Shown here in pieces: positions 36,123 to 44,568 of a stretch of DNA of 64,000 bases. The position numbers were made by a program, and so were the translations under genes. Numbering within the stretch: the first letter of the stretch is position 1; every line of letters starts with the position of its first letter. Source of the stretch: Pseudomonas jessenii (GTDB lineage: Bacteria; Pseudomonadota; Gammaproteobacteria; Pseudomonadales; Pseudomonadaceae); assembly GCF_002236115.1 (NCBI RefSeq), contig NZ_NIWT01000001.1, forward strand, positions 620,001-684,000. The letters are read 5' to 3'. The notes under the pieces are model-generated. The model was not told the origin of the DNA, did not search any database, and saw only the letters and a program-made list of their open reading frames with translations.

Positions 36123-36860
36123 TCAGAACGGGCTGGCCGTTGGACGGACAATCAGTTCACTGACATCCACATCAGCAGGCTGCTCGATGGCGTAAGCGAT
36201 AGCACGAGCAACGGCCATTGCAGGGATGGCGATCTTGCGGAACTCGCGCATCTCGGCCCGCCCGCCTTCATCGGAAATGCTCTCGGCCAATTCAGACTCG
36301 GTCACGCCGGGTGAAATCACCGTGACACGAATGTCCCCACCGACTTCCTGACGCAATCCTTCCGAGATGGCGCGCACTGCAAACTTGGTCGCGCAATAGA
36401 CCGATGCCGTGGGGCTCACGGTGTAGGCGCCAATCGATGCGATATTGATGAACTGGCCTGATTGCTGTTTTTGCATCAGCGGTAAACCGGCCGCGATACC
36501 ATGCAAGACGCCGCGAATATTGACGTCAATCATCTGATCCCATTCGCAGGCTTTCAGTGCCTCGAGTTTCGACAGTGGCATCACCCCGGCGTTATTGACC
36601 ATCACATCGACCCGGCCATGCAGGTCCAGGGCAAAATCGACAAACCCTTGAACATCGGCTCGCCGGGTGACATCCAATGCCTGGAAATGGGCGCTTCCCC
36701 CCCTGGCGTTGATCTCGGCGCAAAGTATTTCGAGACGCTCCGTACGACGTGCGCCGAGCACGACATGCGCGCCCTTGCTGGCTAGCAGACGCGCCGTCGC
36801 TTCGCCTATACCGCTGCTCGCGCCGGTGATCAGAACGACTTTTTTCGAGATGTTCGACAT
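36123..36860 (-). CDS. SDR-family oxidoreductase
   Basis: A 245-residue classical short-chain dehydrogenase, NADP-preferring by the Arg-rich loop GARRTERLE. TGASSGIGEATA (residues about 13-24), NNAGV near 89 and the active-site YxxxK in ASVYCATKFAV (about 152-158) are intact. Resembles YdfG-like 3-hydroxy acid or ketone reductases. Followed by the Atu4866 gene; a 142-bp gap separates it from the upstream MDR gene stop. Confidence 0.88.
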   Translation of the reverse strand: MSNISKKVVLITGASSGIGEATARLLASKGAHVVLGARRTERLEILCAEINARGGSAHFQALDVTRRADVQGFVDFALDLHGRVDVMVNNAGVMPLSKLEALKACEWDQMIDVNIRGVLHGIAAGLPLMQKQQSGQFINIASIGAYTVSPTASVYCATKFAVRAISEGLRQEVGGDIRVTVISPGVTESELAESISDEGGRAEMREFRKIAIPAMAVARAIAYAIEQPADVDVSELIVRPTASPF

Positions 36861-37002
36861 GACCCTGTTTCCTCACTTGAGTGCCTGGTGACGCGAGAGC
36901 GGTGTCTCGCTGCCAGTCCAGAGTAGGGATAACGCCGGGCGGCCAGTTAGTCAGATCCTTCTGACAACTTGCCTGATCCTGTCGGGGATGACTGGCGACA
37001 AC

Positions 37003-37926
37003 TTACTTCGCTGTATCGAGGACAAGCCTGCCCCGTAAGTGGCGGCCCATGCTTTTCTCGATCGCGACTTTCGCCTCGCTCAACGGGTAGGTTTCTACAT
37101 CGACGGTAAGGTGTCCCTTGTCGAACAGTTCGGCGATGAGCGAGAGCTGCCGGCCATCCGAACGGGTGGCAAAGTTCGCGGGGGTCACGCCATAGTCGTT
37201 GGCCAGCGACATGTTTGGGGCGCTCACCGGCGATACCAGCACGCCGTGTTTTTTCAATACCGCAAACGAACGGGTTTGCGTTTCGCCGCCCACCAGGTCC
37301 AGTACCACATCGAGGCCGGACACCAACTCCTCGAAAACCTGGGTCCTGTAGTCAATGGTGTAATCCGCACCGATTTCCTTCAGGTAGGCATGATGGTGTG
37401 CCGAGGCCGTTGCGTAGACTTCAGCGCCCAGGTACTTGGCAATCTGCACGGCCATGCTGCCCACGCCTCCGGCCGCGGCATGGATCAACACTTTCTGGCG
37501 ACGTTGCACGCCAGCGTGTTCGGTCAGCGCCTGCCAGGCCGTCAGGGCCGTTGCCGGGACAGCGCCAGCCTGCAAGGCACTGAGGGATTTTGGTTTGATC
37601 GCCAGCTTGGAAACCTGGGCAACCGCTTTGGTCGCATAACCACCGACGATATTGATGAAGCCGAACACCTCATCACCGATGTTGAATTCAGTGACGCCCT
37701 CCCCCAGCGCGGCGACGGTGCCGGCCACCTCAACGCCCGGGGTAAAAGGCAGCGGCAACGGGATGAACGCTTTCATGGCGCCGGACAGGATCTTCCAGTC
37801 AATCGGGTTGACCCCGGCGCCAGCGACATCGATCAACACCTCACCAACACCGGCGACAGGGTCTGCAATCTCTTCCAGGCGTAAAACTTCAGGACTGCCG
37901 TATTCGTACACGCGCAGGGCTTTCAT
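37003..37926 (-). CDS. NADP-dependent MDR oxidoreductase (quinone reductase type)
   Basis: A 307-residue zinc-independent medium-chain dehydrogenase. MKALRVYEYGSPEVLRLEEI, GAGVNPIDWKI, the PFTPGVEVAGTV block, LIHAAAGGVGSMAVQIAKYL (NADPH site, about 150-170) and YTIDYRT are typical of quinone oxidoreductases. The ATG at 37926 is the family start; an upstream in-frame ATG (37995) would add 23 unmatched residues. It follows doxX by 75 bp on the same strand. Confidence 0.9.
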   Translation of the reverse strand: MKALRVYEYGSPEVLRLEEIADPVAGVGEVLIDVAGAGVNPIDWKILSGAMKAFIPLPLPFTPGVEVAGTVAALGEGVTEFNIGDEVFGFINIVGGYATKAVAQVSKLAIKPKSLSALQAGAVPATALTAWQALTEHAGVQRRQKVLIHAAAGGVGSMAVQIAKYLGAEVYATASAHHHAYLKEIGADYTIDYRTQVFEELVSGLDVVLDLVGGETQTRSFAVLKKHGVLVSPVSAPNMSLANDYGVTPANFATRSDGRQLSLIAELFDKGHLTVDVETYPLSEAKVAIEKSMGRHLRGRLVLDTAK

Positions 37927-38001
37927 GGAGGCCTCGATAATCGAAAAGAAGGGACAAAACATTTGCGCTGCGAGGGCGCGGGCCCTGCGCAGCATGGGGG
38001 A

Positions 38002-38442
38002 TCAACGACGGCGAGCGTCGAGGCTGAAGCGACCGGCACCGAAGGCCACGATCTGCAACAGGCCACCGGCCATCGCGATGTTCTTGAAGAAGTGGATGAA
38101 CTGGTTCTGATCGCCCAGTGCGTTATGGAACGCCAGTGCAGTGAACACGCTGAACACGGCCAGTACAGCGGCGACGGTGCGGGTACGGTAACCGGCGATC
38201 AATGCCAGGCCGCCGCCGATCTCTACAATGATCGCCACCGCCAGTGCCAATTGTGGAAAGGGAAGCCCGACCGAACCGATGTAGCCGACCATCATGGCCG
38301 GAGCGGCGAGTTTCGAAAAACCGGAAAGGATGAAGATTGCGCTGAGCAGTACGCGGCCGATCAACGAGGCCGAGGCTTGGGTCACATCGGAACGGCTCTG
38401 TTCAGAGGTGCTTGTTTGAGCGATGTTTGCAGAGGTCGTCAT
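38002..38442 (-). CDS. DoxX-family membrane protein
   Basis: A 146-residue inner-membrane protein with four hydrophobic spans (IGRVLLSAIFILSGFSKLAAP, PQLALAVAIIVEIGGGLALI, TVAAVLAVFSVFTALAF and the C-terminal IAMAGGLLQIVAFG). The GFSKL and HNALGDQNQFIHFFKNIAMAGG motifs fit the DoxX/YphA group, which is linked to thiol and redox stress. AAGGAAA is eight bases before the ATG. First gene of a redox run (doxX, MDR, SDR, Atu4866), divergent from a LysR gene. Confidence 0.9.
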   Translation of the reverse strand: MTTSANIAQTSTSEQSRSDVTQASASLIGRVLLSAIFILSGFSKLAAPAMMVGYIGSVGLPFPQLALAVAIIVEIGGGLALIAGYRTRTVAAVLAVFSVFTALAFHNALGDQNQFIHFFKNIAMAGGLLQIVAFGAGRFSLDARRR

Positions 38443-38513
38443 GGGGTATTTCCTTCAGTTGGCTTCGATTCGACAGGAACCGCCTTGGTGAGGAAATGTT
38501 GCCCTGCATCAGC

Positions 38514-38542
38514 TAATCTGAATAGCCGACTAATTTAGATTA
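38514..38542. promoter_or_regulatory. candidate LysR operator
   Basis: TAATCT (38514-38519) and AGATTA (38537-38542) are inverted with 17 bases between, in the AT-rich middle of the 198-bp divergent doxX/LysR region. The best place for shared regulation; an inference from symmetry and position. Confidence 0.35.
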
Positions 38543-38640
38543 TTAGATTCGATTTTTTAGAAATGTATACCCATCCAACCGGTAAAGGAGAGATCAATCG
38601 TGCAATTATTCCGAGTGACGTCTGGATCAAGGAAACAGGC

Positions 38641-39558
38641 ATGATCTCTGACCCGGGAACACCGACTCTGGACCAACTGCGGGTGTTCCTGACGGTTGTG
38701 GAAGTCGGCAGCTTCGCGGCGGCCGCCAGAAAACTTCATCGCGCCACTTCGGTTGTCAGTTACTCGATCGCCAACCTTGAAATGCAGCTCGGCGTGTCGC
38801 TGTTCGATCGCCAGACGACCCGCAAACCCCAGCTCACCGATGCCGGCCGCACGGTGTTGGCCGAAGCCAGGACCATCGCCAACGGTGTTCATGGATTACG
38901 CGCCAAAGTGAAGGGCCTGCTCCAGGGGCTTGAAGCCGAAGTTCATGTGGTACTCGATGTCATGCTACCCCCCGAGCGCGTAGTCGATGCACTCAAGTCC
39001 TTTCGCGAAGAGTTCCCGACCGTTGCCCTGCACTTGCACATGGAAGCCCTCGGCGCCGTCACTGAACTGGTGATCAACCGTGGCGCGATCATCGGCGTCA
39101 GTGGCCCCATGAACGAGGGCATCGACGGTATCGAAAGGATGGGGGTCGGCAGCGTCGAGTTGATACCAGTGGCGGCCCCGAATCATCCGCTGGCTTCAAG
39201 CGACGCGAATGTTCCGGGTGCCGGACGAGAGCACACGCAACTGGTGCTGTCCGACCGTTCGGTGCTGACCAAGGACAAGGACTTCGCCGTGCTCAGTAAC
39301 CGCACCTGGCGCCTGGCGGACCTGGGCGCCAAGCACATGCTGCTGCGTGAAGGCATCGGTTGGGGGAACATGCCAGCCCCGATGGTCCGGGAAGACCTGG
39401 AGAGTGGCCGACTCGTGCAACTGAACATACCGGAATATAAAAGTGGGATTTATACCTTCGACGTCATCTACCGCACGGATTTGCCGCCGGGGCCGGCTGC
39501 GAGGTGGTTGATTGACCGCTTCGTTCAACAATGCTCCGCGCAGGAGACATCCGCTTGA
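38641..39558 (+). CDS. LysR-family regulator
   Basis: A 305-residue LysR protein: HTH with TLDQLRVFLTVVEVGSFAAA and SYSIANLEMQLGVSLF, then effector domain. The ATG at 38641 is favoured (AAGGA at seven-base spacing) over a longer frame from 38563. Divergent from doxX and probably its regulator. No conserved Cys pair of the OxyR kind is seen, so the signal is unlikely to be peroxide by that mechanism. Confidence 0.9.
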   Translation: MISDPGTPTLDQLRVFLTVVEVGSFAAAARKLHRATSVVSYSIANLEMQLGVSLFDRQTTRKPQLTDAGRTVLAEARTIANGVHGLRAKVKGLLQGLEAEVHVVLDVMLPPERVVDALKSFREEFPTVALHLHMEALGAVTELVINRGAIIGVSGPMNEGIDGIERMGVGSVELIPVAAPNHPLASSDANVPGAGREHTQLVLSDRSVLTKDKDFAVLSNRTWRLADLGAKHMLLREGIGWGNMPAPMVREDLESGRLVQLNIPEYKSGIYTFDVIYRTDLPPGPAARWLIDRFVQQCSAQETSA

Positions 39559-39592
39559 ACCTGGAACCAGAATGCATCTCGAGCCGCCCGCG

Positions 39593-40051
39593 ATGAAAGT
39601 TGGCGTCATCTCCGACACCCACGGTTTGCTCCGCCCCGAAGCCATTGCCGCCCTGCAAGGCTGTGATCGCATCCTACACGCGGGTGACATCGGTAGCGAG
39701 GCGATCCTCGACCAATTGGCCGCAATCGCGCCGGTGGATGCGGTGCGGGGCAACAATGACCTGGACGCATCCTGGGCGCGGGAGTTGCCCGATTGTCTGC
39801 ACCTGGAGTTCAACGGCTGGACGGTGCTGCTGGTGCATGACATCGCCGACGTGGCGGCCGATCTTGATAGCCGCATCAAGCTGGTGATCACCGGTCATTC
39901 GCACAAACCGTGCATCGACTGGCGCGGTGAACGGCTATTCCTGAATCCTGGCAGTGCCGGGCGCCGACGCTTCAAGTTGCCTGTCACCCTGGCGTTGCTT
40001 GAAGTGGTTGACCAGTCAATCGAACCGCGGCTGGTGTCGCTGCTCGACTGA
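39593..40051 (+). CDS. YfcE/MJ0936-type metallophosphoesterase
   Basis: A 152-residue calcineurin-like phosphodiesterase. Metal motifs are present in order: VGVISDTHG, LHAGDIGS, VRGNNDL, LVHDIAD and VITGHSHKP, and the NPGS near the C-terminus. The start at 39593 sits right at the family N-terminus (MKVGVISDTHG), 35 bp after the LysR stop. In the third motif the usual NCD reads NND. Substrate in vivo unknown; homologues cleave bis-pNPP or cyclic nucleotides. Confidence 0.88.
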   Translation: MKVGVISDTHGLLRPEAIAALQGCDRILHAGDIGSEAILDQLAAIAPVDAVRGNNDLDASWARELPDCLHLEFNGWTVLLVHDIADVAADLDSRIKLVITGHSHKPCIDWRGERLFLNPGSAGRRRFKLPVTLALLEVVDQSIEPRLVSLLD

Positions 40052-40071
40052 ATCGCCTTCAACCGTTCGAT

Positions 40072-40530
40072 TCAAGACTCGCCGGCAACCACCCTCACTC
40101 TGTGGCAGTCGGACGGTCCAAGTTTTTGGCCGCTCGAGGAGCGAACTTCAATTGGCATCAGGGACTGGCCGTACTCATTGTCCAACAGCACTGAACGCGT
40201 CTCGTCCCCCGTGAACAGAAACCGTTCGCCCCACTGCCTCATACTGACCACCACAGGAAAGATCTCACGCCCTTTCTCCGTCAGGACGTATTCCTTGTAG
40301 GCACTTCCATCCGACGCCGGTTGAACGTCGAATACACCGACCTCAACCAAAGTCTTCAGGCGCAATGCCAGAATGTTCCTGGCCACCCCCAGGCTTTTTT
40401 GAAATTCGCTGAATCGGCGAATGTCGTCAAACGCGTCGCGAATGATCATGAGCGACCAACGATCCCCGATGGCTTCCAGTGTTCGTGCTACCGGGCATTC
40501 GCTGCTTGGCGATGAAGGGTCTACGACCAT
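40072..40530 (-). CDS. HxlR-family regulator
   Basis: A 152-residue winged-helix regulator. CPVARTLEAIGDRWSLMIIR opens the domain (the CPxxxxLxxIGxRW pattern), followed by RRFSEFQKSLGVARNILALRL and YVLTEKGREIFPVV. One Cys (about residue 11) may act as a redox or thiol sensor, as in relatives. AAGGT precedes the ATG at 40530. Divergent from the MFS exporter gene (134-bp gap), its likely target. Confidence 0.88.
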   Translation of the reverse strand: MVVDPSSPSSECPVARTLEAIGDRWSLMIIRDAFDDIRRFSEFQKSLGVARNILALRLKTLVEVGVFDVQPASDGSAYKEYVLTEKGREIFPVVVSMRQWGERFLFTGDETRSVLLDNEYGQSLMPIEVRSSSGQKLGPSDCHRVRVVAGES

Positions 40531-40664
40531 CGTGTTTACCTTTTGGATAACGACTGCCAAGTCCGTCGACCGGTCTTGAGCAATGTGGTTGCAATATGAA
40601 ACCTGATTCGACAACAATGAATCCAGTTGCTAATTGAAACCAGTTTAGCGCCACGGAGGCTCAC

Positions 40665-41942
40665 GTGAAAGCAGATACCGATTCAGCCACCCATCCTTTC
40701 CTCGCGCAGGCTTCGGGGCTGTCTGCGCAACTCACGTTTCTATTTTCTGTCACCTGCGCGCTTGCCGTCGCCAACGTCTACTTCGCACAACCCTTACTCG
40801 ATTCAATGGCCCGCAGCCTTGATGTTGCCCCATCAATGATCGGGTTTGTGGTGACGGCGACTCAAGTCGGTTACGCGCTGGGGTTGTTGTTCATCGTCCC
40901 TCTGGGCGACTTGTTAAACCGAAAAGGGCTGATTCTGACGCAAATGCTGCTGTCTGCGATTGCGCTGGCGGGAGTCGGCGCCGCACAGCAATGGCTGACC
41001 CTATTGGGGGCCATGATCGCCGTGGGTTTGCTGGCAGTGATGGTTCAAGTGCTGGTGGCCTGCACCGCCGCGCTGGCAACGCCGTCACAACGTGGCCAGG
41101 CCGTGGGAACCGTCACCAGCGGTATTGTCCTGGGCATTCTTCTGGCGCGCTTCACCTCCGGTCTGATCGCCGATCTGGCGGGCTGGCGCGCCGTGTATTT
41201 CGTTTCATCGGGATTGATGCTGACCCTCGCGGCGGTGTTCTGGAAAGTGTTGCCTGCGGCAGTGACGCCACGCAGTCGATACACCTATCCGACACTCATC
41301 CGCTCGCTCCTCACGCTGTTCATGACCGAACCGGTGTTGCGCATCAGGGGCCTGCTGGCCTTGCTGATCTTCGCCGCTTTTTCCGTGCTTTGGACATCCA
41401 TGGTGCTGCCGTTGAGCGCCCCACCACTGTCGCTTTCGCACACGGTCATCGGCCTGTTTGGCCTGGCGGGCGTCGCCGGCGCCCTTGCGGCCAGAAGATC
41501 CGGGCGCTGGGCCGACCAGGGTTTGGGGCAACGCGTCACCGGCATTTCGTTGGCGATCCTGACGCTGTCCTGGCTGCCCATCGCCTTTGCACAGTCGTCA
41601 CTGATCGCGCTGGTTTGTGGAGTGGTCTTGCTCGACTTCGCCGTGCAGGCCGTACACGTCACCAACCAGAGCCTGATTTTCGCGGCACGGCCCGACGCCC
41701 ATAGCCGCATGGTCGGCGCCTACATGTGCTTTTACTCGGTGGGCAGCGCGCTGGGTGCCGCCGCCGCGACGCAGGTTTATGCGCTATGGGGGTGGATTGC
41801 CGTCAGCTTGCTGGGCGCTTCGATCAGTGTGACGGCCCTGGTGCTGTGGTTGTTCACCTTCCAACTGTCAACGGGTCCCAAAGCCGACCACGCGCCTGAA
41901 TCAAGCATTGACCTGCAACTCATGCAGAAGAAACCCCAGTGA
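40665..41942 (+). CDS. MFS transporter, drug/metabolite exporter type
   Basis: A 425-residue 12-span major facilitator of the AraJ/YgaY-like DHA1 type. The GYALGLLFIVPLGDLLNRKGLI loop between spans 2 and 3 carries the MFS motif, and RRSGRWADQGLG marks the half-way loop. The start is GTG with GGAGG six bases upstream. Its 3' end overlaps the convergent GFA gene by 42 bp. Likely controlled by the divergent HxlR gene. Confidence 0.9.
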   Translation: MKADTDSATHPFLAQASGLSAQLTFLFSVTCALAVANVYFAQPLLDSMARSLDVAPSMIGFVVTATQVGYALGLLFIVPLGDLLNRKGLILTQMLLSAIALAGVGAAQQWLTLLGAMIAVGLLAVMVQVLVACTAALATPSQRGQAVGTVTSGIVLGILLARFTSGLIADLAGWRAVYFVSSGLMLTLAAVFWKVLPAAVTPRSRYTYPTLIRSLLTLFMTEPVLRIRGLLALLIFAAFSVLWTSMVLPLSAPPLSLSHTVIGLFGLAGVAGALAARRSGRWADQGLGQRVTGISLAILTLSWLPIAFAQSSLIALVCGVVLLDFAVQAVHVTNQSLIFAARPDAHSRMVGAYMCFYSVGSALGAAAATQVYALWGWIAVSLLGASISVTALVLWLFTFQLSTGPKADHAPESSIDLQLMQKKPQ

Positions 41943-42332
41943 ATCCGGGGCTGCGCAATGACTTTTTGCCGAGCGTTGTTCATCCCACGACATCGCATCA
42001 TCGGTGCAGAAATCTCCAGCACACTCCATGCTCAACTCGCCATCGAGAAGTCCAAGCGGAATCCAGTAGTAAGGCGTTTCGCGAAGAACATTAGGCACGG
42101 TCGAGCCACATCGTGAGCAAAAGTCATTTCTGTACCCGCTGGGTTTGAGCCACCCCGTGATCATCCCTTGCCCTTGCTCCCACCGGAAGTCGCGAGCGTT
42201 GACCAGCGTGGCAAGATTATGGCCAACCCCGGTTTGCTTGCGGCACAGGGTGCAATGGCAGCGATAGAAAAATCGGGGTTCAACCGCCAGGGAAAAACGT
42301 ACCGCCCCGCAAAGACATTGCCCTGATGCCAT
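41901..42332 (-). CDS. GFA-family (CENP-V/Gfa) protein
   Basis: A 143-residue Gfa-fold zinc protein. GQCLCGAVRFSL gives the first pair, CHCTLCRKQTG the central cluster and FCSRCGSTVPN the last pair. The ATG at 42332 follows GGGAG; the open frame extends further without a start signal. The fold is shared with Gfa at 13394 but this is the shorter, general GFA type with unknown substrate. Its 3' end overlaps the MFS gene tail to tail. Confidence 0.85.
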   Translation of the reverse strand: MASGQCLCGAVRFSLAVEPRFFYRCHCTLCRKQTGVGHNLATLVNARDFRWEQGQGMITGWLKPSGYRNDFCSRCGSTVPNVLRETPYYWIPLGLLDGELSMECAGDFCTDDAMSWDEQRSAKSHCAAPDSLGFLLHELQVNA

Positions 42333-42523
42333 GAGTATCTCCCTTGAAAAATGCTTCATCCGTATTTGCCGGTTAGTGGGTTGGTACTGGAAAAGGGGGA
42401 CTGTCCTGTTACTGGCCCCCTGTTGCCACGTCGGCTTGGCAAAATGATAACCTTGGGCTTTTCCTGCCCCTATTTTACGCAGCTCCCCACTAGCCCCCCT
42501 GCATTTCAATGACGTTGAACCTA

Positions 42524-42754
42524 TCAGTCGTCGTTGTCATCGCGATCACGGTAGCGACGGTGATCGCGATCATAGTCCCTGCGATCATAGTCACGGTCAT
42601 AACCTCGATCATCGTCCCCTCTCTGGTCGTAACCACGTCGATGGTCATGATCGTGATATCGCCCGTACCGCTCTCCGTCATCCCAGTGCGGGCCGCACCC
42701 TCCCAACAAGACGGCGCTGGAAATGGCCACGATCAAGATTACTGCGCGATTCAT
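42524..42754 (-). CDS. Asp/Arg/Tyr-rich small lipoprotein
   Basis: A 76-residue protein. Signal MNRAVILIVAISSAVLLGGC has a lipobox with Cys20. The mature part is low complexity: His/Asp/Arg/Tyr repeats such as YDRDYDRRDYDRD, ending in acidic DDNDD. AGGACG five bases before the ATG supports expression. The repetitive codons also give long shadow frames in other phases. Location likely outer membrane; function unknown, and a metal- or polyanion-binding role is only a guess. Confidence 0.7.
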   Translation of the reverse strand: MNRAVILIVAISSAVLLGGCGPHWDDGERYGRYHDHDHRRGYDQRGDDDRGYDRDYDRRDYDRDHRRYRDRDDNDD

Positions 42755-43084
42755 ATGAACGTCCTAAACGTCGGAAGTATGGAAGGGTCATGGCTGCTCG
42801 AAACCTTCGTCCGGGCAGTGTTCAGACATAGCTATGACCATTCGGTAACCCAATGATTCCGCTGAAAAATACAAACAAGTGACAGTCACTCTCCCATCGA
42901 ATGCCCGACGAGACAGCCCGGGCCTGTCATCAATAGCCAAGGGGCTGTCGTCGAATGAAAAGCGCCCCTGATAAGGCGGCTATCTAATGGCAGTACTGAA
43001 AAAGTCTCTGGTGATGAGTCGACGTAAGCGACTGCTGCGCCTGAGTCACGAGTTGCCTGGTACGCCAGGCAGGAGAATAACAAT
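42755..43084. other. 330-bp divergent intergenic region
   Basis: Holds promoters of the lipoprotein (minus) and the DUF1329 gene (plus). Two small dyads were seen: AGTGAC-A-GTCACT at 42878-42890, and tgcctgg-tacg-ccaggca at 43054-43071, which abuts the DUF1329 ribosome site AGGAG. Confidence 0.4.
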
Positions 43085-44407
43085 ATGACATTCGTGAAAA
43101 GTCTTCTGGCTGCCGTACCCCTCATGGCACTGGCCATCGATGCCCGCGCCTATGTATCGAGCCAGGAAGCCGCCCGGCTGGGCACCAGCCTGACGTGGGT
43201 GGGAGCCGAAAAGGCCGGTAATGCCGACGGTTCCATTCCGCCCTACAACGGTGGCCTGACCACTGCGCCGCCCGGTTTCAAGACCGGCGACAGCATGCGC
43301 CCGGACCCCTTCGCGGGCGAAAGACCGTTGCTGGTGATCAACAGCAAGAACGTCGAAGCTTACAAAGGCATGCTGACCGCCACCACTGTAGCGTTGGCCA
43401 AGCGCTACCCCGCCTTTCGCGTCGACGTCTATCCGACCCACCGCACGGCATCGCTCCCACAGGCGGTACTGGACAACAGCCGCAGAAATGCCACCAACGC
43501 CAGGTCCCTCAACGGCGGGATCGCCATCGACAATGTGATGCCCGGGGTGCCTTTCCCGATCCCGCAATCCGGTGCCGAAGCGATGTGGAATTTCCTGCTG
43601 CGCTACCAGGGCGTCAACATCCACTCCAAGTACGACTCCTGGAGCGTCGACACGGCGGGTGTACCGAGCCTGGCGGTCACCGGCGAGGCATTCGTCTCCT
43701 TCCCGATCTACGAGAACCTGTCGAAACCGTTCAACAGCTCCGACATCTACTATCAGTTGAAGCTGTCCTATACCGGACCTGCGCGCCGAGCCGGCGAGTC
43801 GATCATGCTCAAGAACGCGACCAACCCGGCGGAGTTCCCTGGCCGCGCCTGGCAGTACATGCCTGCCCAGCGCCGCGTCAAACAGATCTCGATCCTGGCC
43901 TACGACACCCCCAACCCCGGTACCGCTCGTGCGCTCGAGCTGTACGACTGGACGCTGGTGGGCAAGCAGGAAATGATCGTGCCCTACAACACTTACAAAC
44001 TCACCTACGCTCGCGCTGCCAAGTCGCTGACCACGCCTGACTTCATTTCCCCGGACTTCGTACGCTGGGAAAAGCACCGTGTCTACGTCGTGGAGGGCAA
44101 CCTCAAGCCGGGGGCGAAGCACATCTACCAGAAGCGCCGCTTCTACCTGGATGAAGACACCTGGGCCGCGGTGGCCTCCGATCAGTACGACACCAGTGGC
44201 CAGCTATACCGAGGCTCCTTCGCGTTCTTCAGCCAGAGCTACGACCAGCAGGTCCCGGACGCCACCCCTTTCATGACTTACGACCTGTCCAAAGGCACCT
44301 ACAACATCAATGGCGTGGTGGGCCCCCATGGCGGCATCCGCTACATCGAGCCGCTATCGACGGCGCAGTGGGTGCCAGAATCCATGGCGGGTGCCGGTAT
44401 CCGTTAG
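43085..44407 (+). CDS. DUF1329-domain protein
   Basis: A 440-residue exported protein: signal peptide MTFVKSLLAAVPLMALAIDARA, then the DUF1329 fold (LGTSLTWVGAEKAGNADGSIPPYNGG at the N-terminus, YMPAQRRVKQISILAYDTPNPG, and RRFYLDEDTWAAVASDQYD). DUF1329 members are LolA/LolB-like outer-membrane or periplasmic proteins, often beside DUF1302 proteins in lipid or steroid-related operons; no DUF1302 gene is here. AGGAG is nine bases before the ATG. A terminator follows. Confidence 0.85.
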   Translation: MTFVKSLLAAVPLMALAIDARAYVSSQEAARLGTSLTWVGAEKAGNADGSIPPYNGGLTTAPPGFKTGDSMRPDPFAGERPLLVINSKNVEAYKGMLTATTVALAKRYPAFRVDVYPTHRTASLPQAVLDNSRRNATNARSLNGGIAIDNVMPGVPFPIPQSGAEAMWNFLLRYQGVNIHSKYDSWSVDTAGVPSLAVTGEAFVSFPIYENLSKPFNSSDIYYQLKLSYTGPARRAGESIMLKNATNPAEFPGRAWQYMPAQRRVKQISILAYDTPNPGTARALELYDWTLVGKQEMIVPYNTYKLTYARAAKSLTTPDFISPDFVRWEKHRVYVVEGNLKPGAKHIYQKRRFYLDEDTWAAVASDQYDTSGQLYRGSFAFFSQSYDQQVPDATPFMTYDLSKGTYNINGVVGPHGGIRYIEPLSTAQWVPESMAGAGIR

Positions 44408-44456
44408 GTCCGCGGCGAAGCAACTCCCGATCATCCATGACCGATGAATAACAAAG

Positions 44457-44486
44457 CCCCCAGGTTCAAAAGAACCAGGGGGTTTG
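44457..44486. terminator. Rho-independent terminator between convergent genes
   Basis: Stem cccccaggttc / gaaccaggggg around AAAA with one internal A-A mismatch, followed by TTTG, 50 bases after the DUF1329 stop. On the minus strand the preceding A-run reads as T, so it may serve both sides. Confidence 0.8.
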
Positions 44487-44568
44487 AGACTTCGGGTGAA
44501 TGTTTTCGTGCAGATATGGAGCGATTGCAACAGGCCAACCGTAGCGTTTGTCCTTGAAAAACGGGACT

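Noticed and set aside
43046..44122. 358-residue minus-strand frame opposite the DUF1329 gene
   Set aside because: It has no recognised domain or ribosome site, and the plus-strand gene has a signal peptide, a strong ribosome site and a terminator.
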